From NCBI GenBank assembly GCA_902766815.1, contig CACXEZ010000040.1, positions 1-17,788 on the forward strand: DNA of 17,788 bases, read 5' to 3'. Source of the DNA: an uncultured Erysipelotrichaceae bacterium (lineage in GTDB: Bacteria > Bacillota_I > Bacilli_A > RF39 > UBA660). Positions within the stretch are counted from its first letter, which is position 1; each line of letters opens with the position of its first letter. The notes beneath the pieces were generated by a model. It saw only the letters and a program-made list of their open reading frames with translations, was not told the origin of the DNA and did no database searches. The position numbers were made by a program, and so were the translations under genes. This document shows, one piece after another, positions 7,281-14,153 of this stretch.

Positions 7281-7779
7281 TTTCACCGGCTCCAATTCTA
7301 TTTAGGTATTTTATTACTTTGGTTGGATTATACTTTGTATCAGCAATGTTATATGTATCTGTTATTTTACCATTTGTATATACTACTAGGTAAGGAAAGT
7401 TTTCTTCTATTTGTAATTTGCTTGTTGCGGATGTTCTGTTTTCGTTAGTTAAATCTAGATATAGAATAGCATTTTTTAAATTATTATCCATAATATTATT
7501 TTTAAATTTTTCTTCAAATTTATAGATTTCTTTATCTCCTAATATAGAAACGTAGAGAATGGCATCTTTGTTTTCCATAATATAATCGTCTAGCTCATTA
7601 TAATTAATTACAGTAAGATAATTATTCATGATACTGGTATTTAGTTTTCTATCATTATATGCTTCATACCATGTATAGATGTAAATTAACAGTAATAAAC
7701 TGCCTAACAAAATAAGAAATAAATATATATAATTCTTTATTGGAACTTCTCTTAATTTATTTTTTTTTGAGCCTCTCAT
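7273..7779 (-). CDS. Membrane-anchored thioredoxin-fold protein without CxxC
   Basis: A 168-residue protein: short basic N-terminus, one transmembrane helix (about residues 16-37, IYLFLILLGSLLLLIYIYTW) and an extracytoplasmic domain. The domain has thioredoxin-like order: a helix-strand start (NYNELDDYIMENKDAILYVSI), then NLKNAILYLDLTN, then a probable cis-proline strand NFPYLVVYTNGKITDTYN and a last helix. The CxxC active site is missing and the domain has no cysteine, so it cannot act as a thiol oxidoreductase; a scaffold or binding role is more likely. I chose the ATG at 7777-7779 because GGAG lies 9 bases upstream, whereas the Met at 7788 directly abuts that GGAG. First gene of the operon with trmL. 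The fold assignment rests on pattern only. Confidence 0.75.
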   Translation of the reverse strand: MRGSKKNKLREVPIKNYIYLFLILLGSLLLLIYIYTWYEAYNDRKLNTSIMNNYLTVINYNELDDYIMENKDAILYVSILGDKEIYKFEEKFKNNIMDNNLKNAILYLDLTNENRTSATSKLQIEENFPYLVVYTNGKITDTYNIADTKYNPTKVIKYLNRIGAGESD

Positions 7780-7801
7780 TATTACCATCTCCGTTAAATT
7801 T

Positions 7802-7830
7802 ATTTTAGCAGTTTATTTAATATTTGTAAA
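7802..7830 (-). promoter_or_regulatory. Promoter of the thioredoxin-fold/trmL/xre operon
   Basis: Minus strand: TTTACA (7825-7830), 17-base spacer, TAAAAT (7802-7807), with TGC before the -10 as an extended element. The expected start is just upstream of the GGAG ribosome site of the gene at 7779. It is back-to-back with the queH promoter. Confidence 0.7.
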
Positions 7831-7848
7831 TATTTTATACTAAATATT

Positions 7849-7877
7849 ATGAAAAAGATGTCTATTTATGATATACT
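7849..7877 (+). promoter_or_regulatory. queH: Promoter candidate of queH
   Basis: Plus strand: ATGAAA (7849-7854), 17-base spacer, TATACT (7872-7877), with TGA directly before the -10. The start would be about 10 bases before the ATG at 7894. This argues against translation from the upstream in-frame ATG at 7849, which lies inside the promoter. Confidence 0.5.
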
Positions 7878-7893
7878 ATTCGTGGTGATTCCT

Positions 7894-8502
7894 ATGGCAG
7901 AAAATTATGATAAAATTTTAGATAAAATTATTCAAAAACACACTAATAATAATGAGGTTCCTACTTTACTTTTACATAGTTGCTGCGCTCCTTGTTCTAG
8001 CTACGTTATTGAATATTTATCTCAATACTTTTCCATTACTATTTTGTATTATAATCCAAATATTTCTCCTAAAGAAGAATACTTAAAAAGAAAAAGAGAA
8101 CAGATTAGATTAATCGAAAGTATGAATGTTCAAAATAAGGTAAATTTCTTAGATTGTGATTATGATAATGACTTATATGAAGATAGAATAAAAGGACTCG
8201 AGAATGAGCCTGAACGTGGGAGAAGATGCAGTGTTTGTTTTCGATTGCGTTTAGAGAAAACCGCTATTGTTGCTTTAGAGAATGGGTTTGATTACTTTGG
8301 TACCACTTTAACTGTTAGTCCTTATAAAAATGCGGCATTGATTAATTCCATTGGTATAGAATTAGAAGATATCTATCATATATCTTTTTTGAGATCTGAC
8401 TTTAAGAAAAAGAATGGGTATAAAAGATCTATTGAATTATCTTTAGAATATGGTTTATATAGGCAGAATTATTGTGGCTGTCAATATTCTAAAAGGGATT
8501 GA
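7894..8502 (+). CDS. queH: Epoxyqueuosine reductase QueH
   Basis: Catalyses the last step of queuosine synthesis in tRNA, reducing epoxyqueuosine to queuosine; QueH is the unrelated replacement of cobalamin-dependent QueG. Numbered from the chosen ATG, the family motifs are HSCCAPCSSYVIEYL (28-42) with the vicinal Cys30-Cys31, YYNPNISP (52-59), RCSVCFRLRL (111-120) with Cys112/Cys115, and CGC at 194-196. The vicinal and CxxC cysteines bind iron-sulfur in studied QueH proteins and the C-terminal pair is redox active (family knowledge). Length 202 aa is typical. I prefer the ATG at 7894, with GGTGAT five bases upstream, over the ATG at 7849. It is the only plus-strand gene here and its stop is six bases from the convergent gene at 8509. 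No other queuosine synthesis gene is in the window. Confidence 0.94.
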   Translation: MAENYDKILDKIIQKHTNNNEVPTLLLHSCCAPCSSYVIEYLSQYFSITILYYNPNISPKEEYLKRKREQIRLIESMNVQNKVNFLDCDYDNDLYEDRIKGLENEPERGRRCSVCFRLRLEKTAIVALENGFDYFGTTLTVSPYKNAALINSIGIELEDIYHISFLRSDFKKKNGYKRSIELSLEYGLYRQNYCGCQYSKRD

Positions 8503-8508
8503 CTTTTC

Positions 8509-9132
8509 TTACTTGGTAAATAGATTTTTCTTATTTAATAATTTTACTATATTGTAGAGATTGTTCTGTTTTTTGGTCCAATCTTTTTCTATTTCTTTTT
8601 TTAGGGATTCTTTTATTTCTATTTCGTCATTACATTCTTCTTTGAAATATTCATAGTATAAATATTTTAGGGTAGAAAGATCTGTTATGGTACTTACATA
8701 ATTTGATAGAATATCTTTTTTTTCTATCTCTAATCTTAATTTTCCTTTAGAGGTTATTTCTGTATTTTCTAAATAGTTGATTTTTGTTATTTTGATATTT
8801 TTACTGAAATCATTTACTTCATCTTCTTCTTCAAAAATCAAACTACTTCTTTTTAATAAGTTCCCTTCATTATCAAACAACAGTCCAATAGATAGGATAG
8901 TATTAGATACTAAGCACATATTTTTTTTGTGCTTTTTATTATCTTCCTTTATTTTATTTAGGAAAATATCATCTATTTTTACTTTGTTATTCTTTAAGAT
9001 TAACATATCTTTATCGGATACTCGATAGACAGGAATTTTATTAATATTATTAATTTTATCTGTTCTATCCCATTCAAAGAACTCATAATAATGTTCATGA
9101 AAATTTAATACTATGTCATAAATGTAATTCAT
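8509..9132 (-). CDS. DUF3603-like protein
   Basis: Protein of 207 residues resembling the DUF3603 family of Bacilli, function unknown. The characteristic N-terminus is MNYIYDIVLNFHEHYYEFFE (1-20) followed by a WDRTDKINNINKIPVYRV segment. The middle contains an acidic patch (FEEEDEVNDF, about 100-109), and the C-terminal half is helical and ends in a basic tail. No signal peptide or membrane helix is seen. The ATG has an AAGGAGAT ribosome site and overlaps the 3' end of the small membrane protein gene upstream by 17 bases, so the two are co-translated. Assignment is from recall of the family N-terminus. Confidence 0.78.
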   Translation of the reverse strand: MNYIYDIVLNFHEHYYEFFEWDRTDKINNINKIPVYRVSDKDMLILKNNKVKIDDIFLNKIKEDNKKHKKNMCLVSNTILSIGLLFDNEGNLLKRSSLIFEEEDEVNDFSKNIKITKINYLENTEITSKGKLRLEIEKKDILSNYVSTITDLSTLKYLYYEYFKEECNDEIEIKESLKKEIEKDWTKKQNNLYNIVKLLNKKNLFTK

Positions 9133-9337
9133 CTTTTTTATCTCCTTTTATTATTAGTGATAGTAACACTATGATAAAACCTATAACTGCATAGTAACAT
9201 TCTATTCTTCTAGTTATAAAATTAGCATAAAAAGAGAAATTATACCCTATTGTTAGTAAATTTAAGTAAAGAATCATAAAAGATAGACCTAATACCATTA
9301 AAGCAAAGCCAACTAAGAAGAAAAATACACGTGTCAT
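9116..9337 (-). CDS. Small integral membrane protein, 73 aa
   Basis: Short hydrophobic protein with two membrane helices (about residues 3-27 and 46-63), separated by a polar hairpin containing FITRRIECYY, and with a basic/acidic C-terminus (KGDKKDELHL). The GFALMVLGLSF start is like many small membrane proteins of Bacilli, but I cannot name the family. The ATG is preceded by a perfect AGGAGG, five bases away, showing it is a real gene. It follows rmuC by 48 bases and overlaps the DUF3603-like gene by 17 bases in another frame, so it probably belongs to the rmuC transcript and may work with the downstream protein. Confidence 0.8.
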   Translation of the reverse strand: MTRVFFFLVGFALMVLGLSFMILYLNLLTIGYNFSFYANFITRRIECYYAVIGFIIVLLSLIIKGDKKDELHL

Positions 9338-9385
9338 AAGTCCTCCTAATTAATTTTATTCTGCTTTTCTATATTATGACTTATT

Positions 9386-10456
9386 TTATTCTAAATATTC
9401 TTTATCTTTTATGTCTACGCTATTGATAGATTCAAATCGTTTGGTGATTTTGTCTGTTGTAATATTAATATTTTCAATATCTTTATTTACAGTTTCAATG
9501 CTTTTGGATAGTTTATTCCAACGTTCTTTATACCTTGTGAATTCTATTCCTAACTTATTTAGTTCTTCATGAATAATAGAAGAATATTTATCTCGCTCCA
9601 TATTTTTTAATAATACCTGTATTACAGTTAAGGTAGACATTAATGTTGTTGGAGATGTCAACCATACTCTTTTTTTGTTAGCATATTCAATTAATTCGGT
9701 GTGATAGGCATTAATTTCTGCAAATATGGCTTCGGCTGGTAGAAACATGATTGCTTGTGTGCTAGTTACTCCTGGTATGATATATTTACTACTTATAGCA
9801 TCAATATGTTTTTTTACATCCATCTTAAATAATTTTTCTGCTTTTTCTCTTTCCATTTTACTTTGAGTTCTGTCTGTCATGATGCGGTAGTTTTCTAATG
9901 GGAATTTAGAATCGATGGCAATGGTACCTAATGGTTTGGGGGCAAATAAAACTGCATCTACAATAGTATTATTAGAAAATGGATATTGTAATCTGTAAAT
10001 TCGATTATTATTCTCACCAAATATATTTGTTAGAATATGATTCAAATTTACTTCTCCAAAGATTCCTCTTGTTTTTTTATCAGTTAAGACACTTTGTAAG
10101 GAAACAATATCTGTAGATAAACTGTCTATTTTCTTTTGAGCTTCATCAATTTTAGAAAGACGTTCTAAGATACTTGTAAACGTTCTATTTGTTTTTGAAA
10201 AATTTTCATCTAATCTTTCATTTACTTTTTCATTCATGACTGTTAGTCTATATTCCATCATTTCATTTAAATGATCAAAATTTTCATTCATATTTTTTAA
10301 CATATCCACTTTAAAGTTGGATAATTCTTTTACTGTGTTGGTTTCTATTTTTCCAATTTTTTCTGTGATATTTGCTTCGTTTACTTTCTTGATCATTACT
10401 ATTATTAATAATAATATGATGATACCTAGACATGCTAATATAATATAGTCTATCAT
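9386..10456 (-). CDS. rmuC: DNA recombination protein RmuC
   Basis: RmuC family, a predicted nuclease-like membrane-anchored protein that limits inversions at short repeats in E. coli; mechanism not settled. Order: N-terminal membrane helix (4-22), a long coiled coil (about 28-125), then the RmuC domain (about 128-345). Within it GIFGEVNL (131-138), the VDAVLF strand (166-171) and DSKFPLENY (182-190) fit a PD-(D/E)xK-type core, with Glu135, Asp167, Asp182 and Lys184 as probable active-site residues. FLPAEAIFAE (238-247) and the WLTSPTTLM region (265-273) are further family signatures. The 356 aa length is normal. AGAGGTG precedes the ATG by about five bases, and the gene has its own near-perfect promoter. 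The two small genes downstream likely share its mRNA. Confidence 0.93.
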   Translation of the reverse strand: MIDYIILACLGIIILLLIIVMIKKVNEANITEKIGKIETNTVKELSNFKVDMLKNMNENFDHLNEMMEYRLTVMNEKVNERLDENFSKTNRTFTSILERLSKIDEAQKKIDSLSTDIVSLQSVLTDKKTRGIFGEVNLNHILTNIFGENNNRIYRLQYPFSNNTIVDAVLFAPKPLGTIAIDSKFPLENYRIMTDRTQSKMEREKAEKLFKMDVKKHIDAISSKYIIPGVTSTQAIMFLPAEAIFAEINAYHTELIEYANKKRVWLTSPTTLMSTLTVIQVLLKNMERDKYSSIIHEELNKLGIEFTRYKERWNKLSKSIETVNKDIENINITTDKITKRFESINSVDIKDKEYLE

Positions 10457-10492
10457 TTTACACCTCTTATTCTTCTTTATCTTTCTATGTTC

Positions 10493-10522
10493 ATTATAAT
10501 ATTATTTTTGGAATAGTGTCAA
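10493..10522 (-). promoter_or_regulatory. rmuC: Promoter of the rmuC operon, consensus -35 and -10
   Basis: Minus strand: TTGACA (10517-10522), 18-base spacer, TATAAT (10493-10498). Both hexamers match the sigma-A consensus exactly. The predicted leader is about 30 bases with no evident structure. It lies between the metallopeptidase stop codon and rmuC. Confidence 0.82.
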
Positions 10523-10535
10523 TTGTCTAGTAATA

Positions 10536-11708
10536 TTATTTTTTATTCAATTTTAATATTCTATTATTTTTTTCTTCGACTGTTGCTATTGAATTCGTGT
10601 TGTAATATATTACTGGTATATAATTTCCTTCTTTTATCATTTCTAAGTATGAACTATATGGATTAGATTCTTTTAAGGTATTAAATAATTCAAGATAATA
10701 TTTAAAAATTACTTTGTTTACTTCATTATTTCGAGATAAAAAATACTGTTTACATTTATTTTCTAAGTCATCTAATTCTTGTTCTGATATTTTTATGTTA
10801 TTAGCATTTTTCTCTAATATTTGATCTATATCTTTCATAAAAGCTTTGGCATCTATGCTAGGATCTAACTCTAGTAACTTATTATAAATTAAGTTCATAT
10901 TTCCAGTTGTGTATGTTTCTAGAACAGTATTTGCTGTTACTAACTCATTTAATATTTTTATTGCTAAAACTTCATATGGATAGCAGAATAATTCCATGTC
11001 ATAATCTTGAGAGAAATATTCGTTTGTTAATTGTTCTGTTAATCCTTCTTTTAGAAATCTTGGACAGTACCTATTTTCGTCACTTATTAGTAGACAATGG
11101 ATTAATTCGTGTTCTAATACATCAACATAAGTATTGTCGTAAATGTATATTTCATTTTTATAACAATCTAGAATATCTTTATATACATACCTTCCTACTA
11201 CATTATTTTTTATATAAAATGGTCTTTCCATATTTGTAATGTTTACATTTAATAAGGAGTGATATGCATTTTCTTTATTTATGTATGGATCATCTTCTAT
11301 TATATTTATTATTTCTGTGCTAATTAATTGTTTTTCATCTTCTGTTAAATATTTATTTTCTATAATAGCATTTAATAAAAAATACTCATCAAAATCTTCA
11401 TCATTCAGTATTATATTTAAGTTTTTTTCTATTTTTGATTGTATTTGTTTTATTTCCTCTTGTGATATTTTTAAAGTATTTTCTTGATAAATATTATTTA
11501 CTTTATTATCTATCATTTGTTTTAACTCTCTTATTTTTATAATTCCTAATATTGAAAGGAAACAGCCTAAAGTAAAATATAATTTCTTTTGTTTGTTTAA
11601 TAATTTTTTTCTTTGTCTTTTTTCTTTTCTTTTTTTTATTATTTTTTGATATTCTTGATTCGTTATTTCTATCTCTTCTATTAATTTGGTTAACTCTTCT
11701 ATGTTCAT
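10536..11708 (-). CDS. Predicted membrane-anchored HExxH metallopeptidase
   Basis: A 390-residue protein I cannot assign to a named family. Residues 1-42 are very basic and helical. A hydrophobic stretch (about 43-58, LYFTLGCFLSILGIIK) is likely a membrane anchor. The rest is a mostly helical domain with VLEHELIHCLL (198-208), which contains the zinc motif HELIH (200-204), followed by FLKEGLTEQLTNEY (218-231), whose Glu221 fits the third zinc ligand of gluzincin peptidases. The order zinc helix, loop, EG-containing helix is the usual one. The positive-inside rule puts the basic N-terminus in the cytoplasm and the catalytic domain outside (inference). The ATG has a GAGGAA ribosome site and its own promoter at 11750-11778. 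Neighbours are rmuC and a YkuD gene, each with its own signals, so it looks monocistronic. Confidence 0.75.
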   Translation of the reverse strand: MNIEELTKLIEEIEITNQEYQKIIKKRKEKRQRKKLLNKQKKLYFTLGCFLSILGIIKIRELKQMIDNKVNNIYQENTLKISQEEIKQIQSKIEKNLNIILNDEDFDEYFLLNAIIENKYLTEDEKQLISTEIINIIEDDPYINKENAYHSLLNVNITNMERPFYIKNNVVGRYVYKDILDCYKNEIYIYDNTYVDVLEHELIHCLLISDENRYCPRFLKEGLTEQLTNEYFSQDYDMELFCYPYEVLAIKILNELVTANTVLETYTTGNMNLIYNKLLELDPSIDAKAFMKDIDQILEKNANNIKISEQELDDLENKCKQYFLSRNNEVNKVIFKYYLELFNTLKESNPYSSYLEMIKEGNYIPVIYYNTNSIATVEEKNNRILKLNKK

Positions 11709-11749
11709 ATTTATTTCCTCACTGGTTCTTTGTCAAAAAATGTTTTTTT

Positions 11750-11778
11750 ATTGTACTAAAATTTTCTTTTTATATCAA
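11750..11778 (-). promoter_or_regulatory. Promoter of the metallopeptidase gene
   Basis: Minus strand: TTGATA (11773-11778), 17-base spacer, TACAAT (11750-11755). The predicted leader is about 35 bases and carries the GAGGAA ribosome site. Confidence 0.6.
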
Positions 11779-11789
11779 GGGGTACTTTA

Positions 11790-11814
11790 AAAAGAAAAGA
11801 ACTTTTTTAAGTTC
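11790..11814 (-). terminator. Intrinsic terminator after the YkuD-domain gene
   Basis: Minus strand: GAACTT (11809-11814) and AAGTTC (11799-11804) form a six-pair stem with an AAAA loop, followed directly by TTTTC and further T residues. It lies nine bases after the stop codon and separates this operon from the metallopeptidase promoter. Confidence 0.7.
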
Positions 11815-11822
11815 AAAATTTC

Positions 11823-12344
11823 TTAGATATTGTTAATATTGATTTTGGTATCTTTATTTATCATACCAACAAGTTTTTTCATTTTATCTTTTGATATGGC
11901 AATACATCCTGCAGTGTAATCTTTATTTTTACAATGGATGAAGATAGCACTTCCTTTCCCTGGAATATTATTAGGATTTGTCTTGATTTCTATTGCATAT
12001 TCATAAGGTATGGCATTAGCTTGTAGATCTTCTGCTGAAATCCAGTCTTTTTTTGTTTTGCTGATATCTACTAATTGATTATAATATTTAGAGTTAATAT
12101 CATCTATCCAATATAGGTTCTGATTGATTTCTACATAATCTAACTCATGTCTTAATTTTATTTCGCTTTTGGGATGAGTGCCAAAGATAAGACCTAATCC
12201 AAATTCTCCTATAGGGGTTTTTAAATCTCCTTCTTGTTTATTGTTGGTTAAACCATTTTTCCCAATATAACAGATTTCTTTAAAATCTTTATAAGTTAGA
12301 TAATAATTATTATTTTCTCTTGTTACGTAAATTGTATTTTTCAT
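11823..12344 (-). CDS. L,D-transpeptidase-like (YkuD-domain) protein without export signal
   Basis: YkuD-type catalytic domain of 173 residues; relatives make or edit 3-3 peptidoglycan crosslinks. The motif is clear: AIFIHCKNKDYTAGCIAIS (133-151), with His137 and the nucleophile Cys147 in TAGC. The N-terminal GKNGLTNNKQEGDLKTPIGE (28-47) is the typical substrate-strand segment. What is odd is the lack of any signal peptide or membrane helix: the protein starts MKNTIYVTRE, and an in-frame TAA eight codons upstream rules out a longer form. It may be cytoplasmic, exported by another route, or act on another substrate. The ribosome site AAAGG is modest. TATAAT at 12365-12370 could be a -10 without a good -35; otherwise it is the last gene of the tseB-dnaD-nth transcript. 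Confidence 0.88.
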   Translation of the reverse strand: MKNTIYVTRENNNYYLTYKDFKEICYIGKNGLTNNKQEGDLKTPIGEFGLGLIFGTHPKSEIKLRHELDYVEINQNLYWIDDINSKYYNQLVDISKTKKDWISAEDLQANAIPYEYAIEIKTNPNNIPGKGSAIFIHCKNKDYTAGCIAISKDKMKKLVGMINKDTKININNI

Positions 12345-12400
12345 AAATCTGTACCTTTCTTTATATTATATGTTAATTGGTTAAATTTTTGCTTTCAATT

Positions 12401-13039
12401 CTATTTTTTATTTCTTTTTTTGTAATGCTTGCATAAGTGTTGTAATTTACATTCTTTGCAATTTGGATTTAGTGCTTTGCATTGATAACGGCCAAAGAAA
12501 ATGAATTGGTGATGTGTCTTTATCCACAACTCACGTGGGATTTTATGCATTAGACGTTTTTCTACTTCTGTGACGGAATCATTTTCTTTGGCTAGGTTTA
12601 ATCTTTTACTTACTCTTTCGACATGGGTGTCTACTGCAATAGTGGGTACATGATAGTATTCGGCTAGAAAAACATTAATTGTTTTTCTACCTACTCCATT
12701 TAATGTTTCTAAATACTTTCTGTCATTTGGTACTATACCATTTTGTTCTTCTAATAAATGAATTGCTATTGATTTAAGAAACAAACTTTTCTTTTTAAAT
12801 GTTCCTATTTCTCTTATTATATTTTCAATATCTTCTGTAGGAGCTTCACTTATGGCCTTTAAATCTTTATATTTTTCAAATAATACTTTGGTTACTTTAT
12901 TTACTTTTTTATCAGTGGTTTGAGCGCTTAAAACGATGGCCATTAATAATTCATAATCTTTATGATAATTTAGTTCACAATGAGCATCAGGATATAAAGT
13001 GCTCAAATAAGATAAGATTTCCTTTATTTTGTCATTCAT
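12401..13039 (-). CDS. nth: Endonuclease III (Nth)
   Basis: Bifunctional DNA glycosylase and AP lyase that removes oxidised pyrimidines in base excision repair. From the chosen start, the helix-hairpin-helix LNGVGRKTINVFL (113-125) holds catalytic Lys119, VDTHV (136-140) holds catalytic Asp137, and the C-terminus carries the 4Fe-4S loop with Cys187, Cys194, Cys197 and Cys203 (C-x6-C-x2-C-x5-C). Length 212 aa is typical. The open frame extends to 13069, but the ATG at 13037-13039 has GGAGG nine bases upstream and gives the standard N-terminus. The start overlaps the dnaD stop by eight bases. The dnaD-nth order is conserved in Bacilli. Confidence 0.96.
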   Translation of the reverse strand: MNDKIKEILSYLSTLYPDAHCELNYHKDYELLMAIVLSAQTTDKKVNKVTKVLFEKYKDLKAISEAPTEDIENIIREIGTFKKKSLFLKSIAIHLLEEQNGIVPNDRKYLETLNGVGRKTINVFLAEYYHVPTIAVDTHVERVSKRLNLAKENDSVTEVEKRLMHKIPRELWIKTHHQFIFFGRYQCKALNPNCKECKLQHLCKHYKKRNKK

Positions 13040-13691
13040 TAAATTCATCCTCCAACCAATTATAATCATAGATTGGCTCTATTGGTTTTATGTTTTTTCG
13101 ATAATTTTTCTTATCTTTCATAATGTCATTTTTATTTTTTATTCCTTTATTCTTCCAATTAAATAGGATTCTATCAATATATTTTAAGCTCCTTACATCT
13201 TGATAAATGGCTTCTTTTAAAGCTTCTTTTATTAATTCTTCTTTGTATCCATCATGAATCCATTCTTTAATAATTTCTACTTCCATTGGAGATATAGTTC
13301 TACCTAATTCTTGTTCAAATAAAGTAAAGATATCATTTTCTTTTGTATCATCTGCATTTTCATCATCTAATAATAAATTAAATAATTTTAAATATAAGAA
13401 ATCTAGATAAATATATTCTTGTTTCTTACCCGAATTATTATTTTCTACTTTAATATTTATCATATTTTTTTCGGATAAGTCATTTAGTATTTGCATTGCT
13501 TTATATTTATCCATTCCAATTTCTTCAATAAATATACTTGGATTATATGGAACTTTATCTCCTATATTTATAAGACAGATTAACAAAACTAATTCTTCTT
13601 CGGTGATGTTTATTTTTTTATAGTTTCTTAATAATATTCTGGGAATGACAACTGGTTTTTCTCTTAAGATGTTTAGTACTACTTCGTTCAT
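13032..13691 (-). CDS. dnaD: DNA replication initiation protein DnaD
   Basis: DnaD primes helicase loading at the chromosomal origin and at restart sites in Bacillota. The N-terminal part (about 1-105) is the winged-helix oligomerisation domain: ITEEELVLLICLINIGDKVPY (29-49) followed by helix-turn-helix-like repeats. The C-terminal DnaD/DnaB-like domain (about 118-182) contains FEQELGRTISPMEVEII (125-141) and ends with the DNA-binding signature Y-x3-I-x3-W (Tyr171, Ile175, Trp179). A basic tail follows. Length 219 aa is normal. The ATG has GGAG ten bases upstream and lies one base after the tseB stop codon. The next gene, nth, overlaps its end. Confidence 0.95.
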   Translation of the reverse strand: MNEVVLNILREKPVVIPRILLRNYKKINITEEELVLLICLINIGDKVPYNPSIFIEEIGMDKYKAMQILNDLSEKNMINIKVENNNSGKKQEYIYLDFLYLKLFNLLLDDENADDTKENDIFTLFEQELGRTISPMEVEIIKEWIHDGYKEELIKEALKEAIYQDVRSLKYIDRILFNWKNKGIKNKNDIMKDKKNYRKNIKPIEPIYDYNWLEDEFNE

Positions 13692-13692
13692 G

Positions 13693-14100
13693 TTATTTTA
13701 ACTCCAATGTGGTAGATTTAATCTTTTCTCCTGATAGGGCATCATAATATTTATAAGTTACTTTTTTATTTTTAGTTATGGTCTCTTCATACATTAATTT
13801 ATTTGTTTTATAGATTAAAGGTAAATTAGAAGATATAACTTTTAAGTTAGATAATTCTTCTTCGGTTACTTCTTTATAATCTTTTGTTAAAACGATCACT
13901 TTTGTTTTGGTTTTTATGATATAAAAGTTACCATATTGATTTGAATCAACTATCTTCTCATTCGTATTATAATTCTTAGATATTTCTTTGGTTAAATTTG
14001 TAAATTGTTGATTATTGTGATCTATTATATACGAAATATATATAATTACTACTACGAATAATATTACAACGATGCCTAATATTTTTAATATTTTTTTCAT
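13693..14100 (-). CDS. tseB: TseB-like (YpmB) membrane protein
   Basis: Protein of 135 residues with a short cytoplasmic start, one membrane helix (about 5-25, LKILGIVVILFVVVIIYISY) and an extracytoplasmic domain of PepSY-like type. In B. subtilis the ypmB product TseB sits upstream of aspB-asnS-dnaD-nth and influences cell-wall elongation through PBP2A. Sequence likeness is low and modest in length, but the topology and the position directly before dnaD-nth support the assignment. The GNFYIIKTKTKVIVLTKDYK segment (57-76) resembles the first strands of the family. I chose the ATG at 14098-14100, which has AAAGGA nine bases upstream, over the Met at 14118. Its promoter overlaps the end of the CCA gene. 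Confidence 0.75.
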   Translation of the reverse strand: MKKILKILGIVVILFVVVIIYISYIIDHNNQQFTNLTKEISKNYNTNEKIVDSNQYGNFYIIKTKTKVIVLTKDYKEVTEEELSNLKVISSNLPLIYKTNKLMYEETITKNKKVTYKYYDALSGEKIKSTTLELK

Positions 14101-14124
14101 AGTTATCATTCCTTTCATGAGATG

Positions 14125-14153
14125 ATTATATAATACTTTTATTATTTTGTTAA
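14125..14153 (-). promoter_or_regulatory. tseB: Promoter of the tseB-dnaD-nth operon
   Basis: Minus strand: TTAACA (14148-14153), 17-base spacer, TATAAT (14125-14130). The -35 box covers the stop codon of the CCA-adding enzyme gene, so transcription of tseB-dnaD-nth can start independently of it. Confidence 0.72.

Noticed and set aside
11731..11736. TTGACA on the minus strand just upstream of the metallopeptidase gene
   Set aside because: A -10 at the proper distance would fall on the ribosome site and start codon; the TTGATA/TACAAT pair further upstream fits better.
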